Shown here: positions 1 through 4,697 of the stretch, one piece after another
Numbering within the stretch: position 1 is the first letter of the stretch
Layout of the letters: each line of letters opens with the position of its first letter
Source of the DNA: CAJCIY01 sp036379355
Lineage (GTDB): Bacteria > Actinomycetota > Actinomycetes > Mycobacteriales > CAJCIY01
Assembly: GCA_036379355.1 (NCBI GenBank)
Contig: DASVGV010000041.1
Span: forward strand, 1 to 7,353
Length of the DNA stretch: 7,353 nt
Direction: 5' to 3'
Position numbers and translations under genes: made by a program
Notes under the pieces: generated by a model
Told to the model about the DNA's origin: nothing
Seen by the model: only the letters and a program-made list of their open reading frames with translations
Databases searched by the model: none

Positions 1-316
1 GGACCTTGGTGACCAGCGGGCAGGTCGCGTCGATGGTGCGCAGCTCCCGCGCCGCGGCCTCGGCATGGACGCTCGGGGCCACGCCGTGTGCCGAGAAGAC
101 GACCGTCGACCCCTCCGGCACCTCGTCGGTCTCCTCGACGAAGATCGCGCCCTTCGCCTGCAGATCGTGCACGACGTGGGCGTTGTGCACGATCTGCTTG
201 CGCACGTAGACGGGCGCGCCGTACAGCTCGAGCGCCAGCTCGACCGTCAGCACCGCCCGGTCGACACCCGCGCAGTATCCGCGCGGCCGCGCGAGCAGCA
301 CCACCTTGTCCGTCAC
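1..316 (-). CDS. ispH: 4-hydroxy-3-methylbut-2-enyl diphosphate reductase (IspH/LytB), N-terminal part, cut by the left window edge
   Basis: IspH is a cytoplasmic [4Fe-4S] enzyme that reductively dehydroxylates HMBPP to IPP and DMAPP, the last step of the MEP isoprenoid pathway. The 105 visible residues start VTDKVVLLARPRGYCAGVDR. Residues matching the E. coli IspH functional set (Cys12, His41, His74, Cys96) are all present with a constant +3 offset: Cys15 in GYCAGVDRA, His44 in QIVHN, His77 in SAHGV and Cys99 in DATCPLVTK. The third cluster cysteine and the C-terminal two thirds lie off the left edge. I chose GTG at 316 because a TACACT -10 box sits exactly 6 nt upstream, which suits a leaderless start, and because short N-termini occur in actinobacterial IspH. 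An in-frame ATG at 394-392 would add 26 residues (MPHAASRKRTG...) but has no ribosome binding site and nearly abuts the divergent gene. The family call is very secure; the start is moderately secure. Confidence 0.96.
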   Translation of the reverse strand, partial: MTDKVVLLARPRGYCAGVDRAVLTVELALELYGAPVYVRKQIVHNAHVVHDLQAKGAIFVEETDEVPEGSTVVFSAHGVAPSVHAEAAARELRTIDATCPLVTKV

Positions 317-322
317 GACCCG

Positions 323-328
323 AGTGTA
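323..328 (-). promoter_or_regulatory. Candidate -10 box (TACACT) for a leaderless ispH transcript
   Basis: On the minus strand TACACT fits the actinobacterial TANNNT -10 consensus. Six bases (CGGGTC) separate it from the GTG start, so transcription would begin at or next to the first base of the start codon. No Shine-Dalgarno sequence precedes the GTG, as expected for leaderless mRNA. No good -35 hexamer is seen at 17-18 bp spacing (CGGTCG is the nearest), which is common in this group. The assignment is by inspection only. Confidence 0.5.
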
Positions 329-366
329 GAAGCAGGCTCCGCACGCGACCGCCCGCGGGATGCCCG

Positions 367-372
367 TACGTT
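367..372 (+). promoter_or_regulatory. Weak candidate -10 box (TACGTT) for the lipid-droplet protein-xseAB operon
   Basis: TACGTT matches TANNNT and lies in the divergent spacer, 32 nt before the ATG at 405. It would give a short leader that lacks a recognisable Shine-Dalgarno sequence. An alternative is CATTCT at 392-397, seven bases before the ATG, which would make this transcript leaderless too but lacks the first consensus T. Neither has a convincing -35 element, so the real promoter is uncertain. Confidence 0.22.
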
Positions 373-374
373 TC

Positions 375-384
375 CGGCTAGCCG
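375..384. repeat. 10-bp perfect palindrome CGGCTAGCCG in the divergent promoter
   Basis: CGGCTAGCCG is fully self-complementary. It lies between the TACGTT candidate -10 box and the downstream start codon, and its last two bases overlap the right arm of the 9-bp inverted repeat. The position suits an operator for a dimeric repressor. No regulator family can be named from the sequence, and a 10-bp palindrome alone is modest evidence. Confidence 0.35.
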
Positions 385-404
385 CGTGCGGCATTCTTGG
401 ACGT

Positions 405-998
405 ATGTCGCTGCTCCTTCGGCTCGTCCCGCTGCCCCCGTCCCTGGCCGAAAGCCTGCCCAAGCCGCTCGCGGCTGGGATCGGCCTCGCCGCCGAGCTC
501 CCCGCGGCGATGGTGAAGATCCCGCAACTGCTGGTGATGAAGGGGCTCGAGCTCGCCGGCCGGTACGACGAGCTGGCCCGTACCGGCGCCGAGCTCGTGG
601 CCGGAGCGAGCCGCGACGAGGGGGCGGAGGACGTCGACGAGTTCGCCGACTACCCGTCCATCGAGGGCTGGGGCTCGACCGCCCTGCACGCGGTCGGCGA
701 GCCGGTCACCCAGCCCGTCGCCGAGGACGCACCGGTTCCCGCCGCCCTGGCCGGTGACCCGGCCGCGGCTCCGCTCGTGCGGGCGGCCGAGGACCGAGCC
801 GCCGAGCCCGCCGTCGTCCCCGACCGCCAGGACCTGCCGATCGAGGACTACGACTCGCTGTCCGCGGCCGCCCTGCGCGCCAAGGTGGGCGCGCTGTCCG
901 CGGCCGAGCTGGCCTCGGTCCGGGACTACGAGGCCGCCCACGCCAAGCGCCTGACGGTGCTCCAGCTGCTGGAACGCAAGATCGCCGCTGCCCGGTAG
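405..998 (+). CDS. Lipid-droplet-associated family protein (Rv1109c-like), 197 aa
   Basis: The protein resembles, from memory, M. tuberculosis Rv1109c, which has the same neighbours. Such proteins are often annotated as lipid-droplet-associated, but their molecular function is not well established. Three parts are visible. Residues 1-66 are proline-bounded amphipathic or hydrophobic helix (PLPPSLAESLPKPLAAG, then GRYDELARTGAELV), a plausible lipid-surface or phasin-like segment with no clear membrane-spanning helix. Residues 67-145 are an acidic, Ala/Pro-rich, probably disordered linker. Residues 146-197 are the conserved tail, with DYDSLSAAALRAKVGALSAA followed by a DYEAAHAKR motif, which aligns with Rv1109c LDYPALTLAQLRARL and YEQATKAR. 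ATG at 405 starts right at the family-like N-terminus; an in-frame ATG at 360 would add 15 residues lying inside the promoter palindromes. The TAG stop overlaps the xseA GTG by one base, so the two genes are probably cotranscribed and translationally coupled. Confidence 0.72.
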   Translation: MSLLLRLVPLPPSLAESLPKPLAAGIGLAAELPAAMVKIPQLLVMKGLELAGRYDELARTGAELVAGASRDEGAEDVDEFADYPSIEGWGSTALHAVGEPVTQPVAEDAPVPAALAGDPAAAPLVRAAEDRAAEPAVVPDRQDLPIEDYDSLSAAALRAKVGALSAAELASVRDYEAAHAKRLTVLQLLERKIAAAR

Positions 999-2206
999 TG
1001 GGCCTCGCCTCGAGCGCCGAGGAGCCGCTCCCGCTCCGTACGGTCGCCCTCAAGATCACTGAGTGGGTCGGGCGCCTCGGCCGCGTGTGGGTCGAGGGTC
1101 AGGTCACCCAGGTGTCGCGCCGTCCCGGCACCACGTTCCTCACCCTGCGCGATCCGGTCGCCGACGTGTCGATGACCGTGACCGCCGCGCGGCAGGTCGT
1201 CGACGGCCTCGACCTGCGTGACGGCGCCCGGGTCGTGTGCTGGGTCAAGCCCGAGGTCTGGATGGGGCGCGGCGCTCTCCAGCTCACCGCGTACGAGATC
1301 CGGCCGGTCGGCACCGGCGCGCTGCTGGCACGGCTGGAGGCGCTGAAGAAGGTCCTCGCCGCAGAGGGCCTGTTCGCGCCCGAGCACAAGCAGCCGCTGC
1401 CGTTCCTGCCCCGCCAGGTGGGGCTCGTCACCGGACGGGCGAGCGCCGCGGAACGCGACGTCGTCGAGAACGCCCGCCGCCGGTGGCCCGCCGTGTCGTT
1501 CGTGACCCGCGAGGTCGCCGTCCAGGGGCCCTCGTCGGTCACCGCGGTCATCGAGGCGCTGTCGTCGCTCGACCGGACGGCCACGGTCGACGTGATCGTG
1601 CTGGCGCGGGGCGGCGGGTCGGTCGAGGACCTGCTCCCGTGGAGCGACGAGGGCCTGTGCCGGGCCGTGTTCGGTTGCCGTACGCCGGTGGTCTCCGCCA
1701 TCGGCCACGAGCAGGACGCACCGCTGGTCGACTTCGTGGCCGACGTGCGGTGCTCGACCCCGACGGACGCGGGCAAGCGGGTGGTGCCGGACGTCGAGGA
1801 GGAGCGGCAACGGGTCATCCGCGCCCGCGCCGCCCTCGCGCGCACACTGGCGGCCCGGCTCGACCACGAGCGACGGGCGCTCGAGCGGATGGCGGCCGGC
1901 CCCCTGGTCGAGGCGCTCGTCGCGCGGCACGACGGCGCGCTGGACACCCTGCGACGGCGAGGGTTGCGCGCGCTCGGATCGCGGCTCGACCGCGCCGGCG
2001 CCGAGGTCGACGGCCTCCGGTCGCGGGTACGGACGCTCTCGCCACTCGCCACTCTGGAGCGCGGGTACGCGCTGGCCCTCGGACCGGCCGGCGCCGTGCT
2101 CCGGTCGGCGTCCGACGTCCAGGTCGACGACCCGATCTCGGTACGGCTGGCCGACGGGAGTCTTGTCGCGACGGTGACCGACGTGTCCGTACAGTCGCGG
2201 TCGTGA
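998..2206 (+). CDS. xseA: Exodeoxyribonuclease VII large subunit
   Basis: XseA is the catalytic subunit of exonuclease VII, which with several XseB copies degrades single-stranded DNA from both ends into oligonucleotides in the cytoplasm, in repair and recombination. The protein has 402 residues, in the usual actinobacterial range and shorter than E. coli XseA (456). Residues 10-102 form the OB-fold (VWVEGQVTQVSRRPGTTFLTL). Residues 115-395 form the exonuclease VII core, with GLVTGRASAAERDVVENARR (142-161), DVIVLARGGGSVEDLLPWSD (198-217), SAIGHEQDAPLVDFVADVR (233-251) and TPTDAGKRVVPD (254-265). A long charged helical region (266-345) follows, the expected XseB-binding stalk, then SPLATLERGYAL (348-359). 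The GTG start shares its G with the upstream TAG stop and has no Shine-Dalgarno sequence, implying coupled initiation. The stop overlaps the xseB start by 4 nt (GTGA). Confidence 0.97.
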   Translation: MGLASSAEEPLPLRTVALKITEWVGRLGRVWVEGQVTQVSRRPGTTFLTLRDPVADVSMTVTAARQVVDGLDLRDGARVVCWVKPEVWMGRGALQLTAYEIRPVGTGALLARLEALKKVLAAEGLFAPEHKQPLPFLPRQVGLVTGRASAAERDVVENARRRWPAVSFVTREVAVQGPSSVTAVIEALSSLDRTATVDVIVLARGGGSVEDLLPWSDEGLCRAVFGCRTPVVSAIGHEQDAPLVDFVADVRCSTPTDAGKRVVPDVEEERQRVIRARAALARTLAARLDHERRALERMAAGPLVEALVARHDGALDTLRRRGLRALGSRLDRAGAEVDGLRSRVRTLSPLATLERGYALALGPAGAVLRSASDVQVDDPISVRLADGSLVATVTDVSVQSRS

Positions 2207-2445
2207 CCGAGTCCGAGCCGCCCGCAGCTGCCGGCGCCGGCGGGTCGCCGGCAGCCGACGAGACGCTGGGGTACGAGGCCGCCCGGGCCGAGCTGGAGGA
2301 CATCGTGCAGCGCCTGGAGTCCGGCGGCGCCACGCTCGAGGAGTCGCTCGCCCTGTGGGAGCGGGGCGAGGCGCTCGCGACCGTCTGCCGGACGTGGCTC
2401 GACGGCGCGCAGGCGCGCCTGGACGCGGCCCGTCCCCCGGACTGA
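2203..2445 (+). CDS. xseB: Exodeoxyribonuclease VII small subunit
   Basis: XseB is the small helical subunit that binds several to one on the XseA stalk and is needed for exonuclease VII activity. This 80-residue protein has a low-complexity Ala/Gly/Pro N-terminus (residues 1-20) and then the family core GYEAARAELEDIVQRLESGG (23-42), followed by ATLEESLALWERGEAL (43-58) and a final helix ending CRTWLDGAQARLDAARPPD. GTG at 2203 overlaps the xseA TGA in a GTGA junction and lacks a Shine-Dalgarno sequence, so translation probably depends on ribosomes finishing xseA. The N-terminal low-complexity segment is encoded by a strong inverted repeat. The TGA stop lies inside the dyad shared with the convergent operon. 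Confidence 0.95.
   Translation: MTESEPPAAAGAGGSPAADETLGYEAARAELEDIVQRLESGGATLEESLALWERGEALATVCRTWLDGAQARLDAARPPD
2227..2255 (+). repeat. Perfect 10-bp stem-loop in the 5' coding region of xseB
   Basis: GCTGCCGGCG (2227-2236) and CGCCGGCAGC (2246-2255) are exact reverse complements around a 9-nt loop, giving a very stable RNA hairpin that begins 24 nt after the first base of the xseB start codon. It encodes residues 9-18 of XseB, the unconserved Ala/Gly segment before the family core. It could modulate coupled initiation or ribosome speed at the xseA-xseB junction, or simply reflect GC-rich low-complexity coding. Confidence 0.5.
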
Positions 2446-2460
2446 GCGCGGCCCCGCTCA
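2443..2460. terminator. Candidate bidirectional hairpin containing both convergent stop codons
   Basis: TGAGCGCGGCCCCGCTCA is an 18-bp near-palindrome: a 6-bp stem TGAGCG/CGCTCA around CGGCCC, with a single central mismatched pair if the symmetry is continued inward. Its left end is the xseB TGA (2443-2445), and its right end, read on the minus strand, is the TGA of the DUF4245 gene (2460-2458). No T-tract follows on either side, so it is not a textbook intrinsic terminator. GC-rich hairpins without T-tracts are commonly proposed as terminators between convergent actinobacterial genes. Confidence 0.45.
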
Positions 2461-3030
2461 GGACGCGGACAGCGACGCGGCGAGCGTCCGGATGATGGCG
2501 GGGCTCGCCGACTTGCCGTCCACGACGAGCGTGGACCGACCGACCGGCCGCACCAGGGCGGCCTGCCCCGTCGCCGACGTCCACGTCTGCCAGGTCACGC
2601 CGTCGACCACCGTGGTCCCGGTCCGGCGCGCGGTCGTCCCCAGCTGCGTGACCACCCAGCCGTTCGCGTCGGACTGCTCCACGGCGGCGTACGCCTTCGC
2701 CGACGCCACGTAGAAGCCCAGGTCCAGGAGCGACGACGGATCGGCAGCCGTGGGGACGTGCGTACGGACGTGGTTCGCCGTCCAGCCCGGCGGCGGCGTG
2801 GCCGGCGCGTAGACCGGCCAGGGCGCCGCCGCCCGCAGCACCCGTACCGGGACCGTGTAGTCGACCGCCTGCACCGTCTCGGACGGCTTGTTCTCGGCCT
2901 GGACGAAGACCACCACGGCCACGAGGACGATGGCGAGGACCACCAACGAACGCAGCAGGTCGGCGGGGCCGCCGCGGCGCCCCGTCCGCGCCGGGCGGCG
3001 CCGGCGCGTCGGGGGCGCCGTCGTCGACAT
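2458..3030 (-). CDS. DUF4245 family single-pass membrane protein
   Basis: The 190-residue protein has an Arg-rich cytoplasmic N-terminus (MSTTAPPTRRRRPARTGRRG), one membrane helix at about residues 26-46 (LRSLVVLAIVLVAVVVFVQA), and an exported domain of about 145 residues. That domain carries ETVQAVDYTVPVRVLRAAAP (51-70), a PPPGWTANHVRTH motif (79-91), GFYVASAKAYAAVEQSDANG (105-124), VDGVTWQTWTS (142-152) and VVDGKSASP (169-177). This layout fits the actinobacterial DUF4245 family, whose role is unknown. No catalytic motif or cysteine is seen. I prefer ATG at 3030; an in-frame GTG at 3048 would add MGDDGR, and neither start has a strong Shine-Dalgarno sequence. The gene lies 37 nt downstream of the antiporter on the same strand, and its stop lies inside the dyad shared with xseB. 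Confidence 0.8.
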   Translation of the reverse strand: MSTTAPPTRRRRPARTGRRGGPADLLRSLVVLAIVLVAVVVFVQAENKPSETVQAVDYTVPVRVLRAAAPWPVYAPATPPPGWTANHVRTHVPTAADPSSLLDLGFYVASAKAYAAVEQSDANGWVVTQLGTTARRTGTTVVDGVTWQTWTSATGQAALVRPVGRSTLVVDGKSASPAIIRTLAASLSAS

Positions 3031-3067
3031 GCGCCCATCGTCGCCCACACCCGCCGGCCGCCGCGCG

Positions 3068-4681
3068 TCAGGGATGCGGAACCTCCAGGCGCACGGCGAG
3101 GGCCCGCTCCTCGTGGTCGAGCTCCCGTTGCAGCCGGCGCAGGCCGGTGTCGTCGAGGGTGCCCATCGCCCGGCAGCGCCGCAGCTCGCGCCGCTCGGCC
3201 TCGATCATCTGCACCCGGAGCGTCGCCGCGGCCCGTGCCAGGGCCGTCCGCTCGGCCGCGCCCGTCTCGTCGCCGTGGCCGCCGAGCCCGGCCGCGGCGA
3301 GCCGGTCGCGTACCACCTCGACCCGGTCCAGGGCCTGCTGCCGCAGCCGCTCCACCACCGACTCGACCTGGGGGTCGGCGATCTCGTCGAGCCGTCGCAG
3401 CCCGGCCTCGATCGCCGTCCGCCGGGCGACCGCGATCGCCTGGGTCCGGGCGGCCGCGTCCTCCCGGATGTCCAGTCGGCGCAGCAGCGGCACATAGGTC
3501 AGGCCTTGGCCGACCAGCGTCACGAGCACCACGAGGAACGCGACGAACACCAGCAGGTCGCGGGAGGGGAAACGCTGGCCGGCGCTCACGTACGGGAGCG
3601 CGAAGACGGCCGCCAGTGTGATCACGCCGCGCATCCCGGCCCAGGAGAGGGCCGCGAGCTCGCGGGCGTCGTGGACGGCACCGGCGTACCCGAGGCGCGA
3701 CGGCAGCAGCATGGTCGCGGCCAGCCACAGCGGCCGGCCGAACAGCACGATGGCGACCGTGACCGCGGAGGCGCCCACGATCGTGCCGAGCTGCTGGTCG
3801 CTCAGGCCGTCGAGCACCGTCGGCAGCTGCACGCCGATGAGGAGGAACACGACACCCTCGAGCAGCAGGTCGACGACGCGCCACACCGACCGGCCCTGGA
3901 GGCGCGCGGGCCCGGTCAGGATGTCCGGCGAGCGGTGCCCCAGCAGCAGGCCGCAGACGACGACCGACAGCACCCCGGAGGCGTGCGCCTGCTCGGCCGG
4001 CAGGAAGGCGGCGAACGGCAGCGCCAGCGACAGGACCGACTGCAGCGTCGCGTCGGTCAGCCGCTCGGTGACCCAGCCCCCGAGCCAGCCCACGACGGCC
4101 CCCACGACGACGCCGCCGCCGACCGCGAGCACGAACCGCCCGGCCGTACCGCCCGCCGAGAAACCCCCGTTCACGGCCGCCACCGCCACCGTGAAGGTGG
4201 TCAGCGCCGACGCGTCGTTGAACAGCGACTCGCCCTCGACGACGGTGACCAGGCGGCGGGGCAGGCCGATGCCGCGGGCGATCGCCAGCGCCGAGATCGG
4301 GTCGTTGGGCGCCACCGCGGCGCCGAGCGCGATCCCCGCCGCCAGCGGGAGTCCCGGCACCACGGCGTGCAGGGCGAACCCGATGCACAGGGCGGTCACG
4401 ATCGGCAGCCCGACCGACAGCAGCCCGACCTCGCGCCGCAGCGCGCGGATCTCCACGAAGGACGCCTGGAGCGCCGCCGAGTACAGGAGCGGGGGGATGA
4501 GGACGTAGAGCGCGAAGTGCGGGTCGAGATGGACGTGCGGGGCAGACGTCTCCGCGTACACCAGGCCCGCGACCGACAGCAGCACCGGCGCGGGCAGGTT
4601 CGTTCGTACGGACACGAGAGCGGCGCCGCCGACCAGCACCACGGCCAGCAGCGCGATCGCGACGGCGATCTCGACGCTCAT
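3068..4681 (-). CDS. CPA1-family Na+/H+ antiporter with long C-terminal cytoplasmic tail
   Basis: The protein is a membrane antiporter exchanging cytoplasmic Na+ (or K+) for protons, serving pH and cation homeostasis. It has 537 residues. About 12-13 hydrophobic segments occupy residues 1-400. The ion-binding region shows LGAAVAPNDPISALAIARGI (119-138) with the Asn126-Asp127 pair typical of electroneutral CPA1 exchangers, then EGESLFNDASA (149-159), and a late helix SWAGMRGVITLAAVFALP (346-363) with the conserved Arg351. Residues 401-537 are soluble, charged and mostly helical (LDEIADPQVESVVERLRQQA, then QMIEAERRELRRCRAMGTLD), a plausible regulatory or dimerising tail seen in YjcE-like actinobacterial members. 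ATG at 4681 starts directly before the first membrane helix. It lies 16 nt after the ABC exporter stop, with only a weak GGGA upstream, so coupling to the exporter is likely. The exact substrate cation cannot be read from the sequence. Confidence 0.9.
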   Translation of the reverse strand: MSVEIAVAIALLAVVLVGGAALVSVRTNLPAPVLLSVAGLVYAETSAPHVHLDPHFALYVLIPPLLYSAALQASFVEIRALRREVGLLSVGLPIVTALCIGFALHAVVPGLPLAAGIALGAAVAPNDPISALAIARGIGLPRRLVTVVEGESLFNDASALTTFTVAVAAVNGGFSAGGTAGRFVLAVGGGVVVGAVVGWLGGWVTERLTDATLQSVLSLALPFAAFLPAEQAHASGVLSVVVCGLLLGHRSPDILTGPARLQGRSVWRVVDLLLEGVVFLLIGVQLPTVLDGLSDQQLGTIVGASAVTVAIVLFGRPLWLAATMLLPSRLGYAGAVHDARELAALSWAGMRGVITLAAVFALPYVSAGQRFPSRDLLVFVAFLVVLVTLVGQGLTYVPLLRRLDIREDAAARTQAIAVARRTAIEAGLRRLDEIADPQVESVVERLRQQALDRVEVVRDRLAAAGLGGHGDETGAAERTALARAAATLRVQMIEAERRELRRCRAMGTLDDTGLRRLQRELDHEERALAVRLEVPHP

Positions 4682-4697
4682 GGCGCAGTGTCCCAGA

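Larger units (their letters stand above)
339..391. repeat. Perfect 9-bp inverted repeat spanning the ispH / lipid-droplet gene divergent promoter
   Basis: The left arm CCGCACGCG (339-347) and right arm CGCGTGCGG (383-391) are exact reverse complements, separated by 35 bp, with a centre-to-centre distance of 44 bp (about four helical turns). The left arm falls just upstream of the ispH -10 box. The right arm ends 13 nt before the ATG of the divergent gene. The arms could be paired operator half-sites for one regulator acting on both operons, or chance in GC-rich DNA. The span also contains CCCGCGGG (352-359) and CGTACG (365-370). Confidence 0.4.

Noticed and set aside
314..394. Upstream ATG (394-392, minus strand) extending IspH by 26 residues
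   Set aside because: It has no ribosome binding site, would place the start 11 bp from the divergent ATG, and ignores the well-placed TACACT before GTG 316. It is not fully excluded, because some actinobacterial IspH proteins have N-terminal extensions.
360..404. Upstream ATG start (360) for the lipid-droplet family protein, adding 15 residues
   Set aside because: The extension lies over the promoter palindromes, has no Shine-Dalgarno sequence, and the family-like N-terminus begins at the ATG at 405.
926..2584. Open minus-strand frame of 552 codons across xseA and xseB
   Set aside because: The translation has no recognisable motif and is compositionally typical of an antisense shadow. XseA and XseB on the plus strand are unambiguous.
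2595..4388. Minus-strand frame of 597 codons overlapping the antiporter and DUF4245 gene in another frame
   Set aside because: It is an Arg/Ala/Gly-rich out-of-frame product that conflicts with two well supported genes on the same strand.
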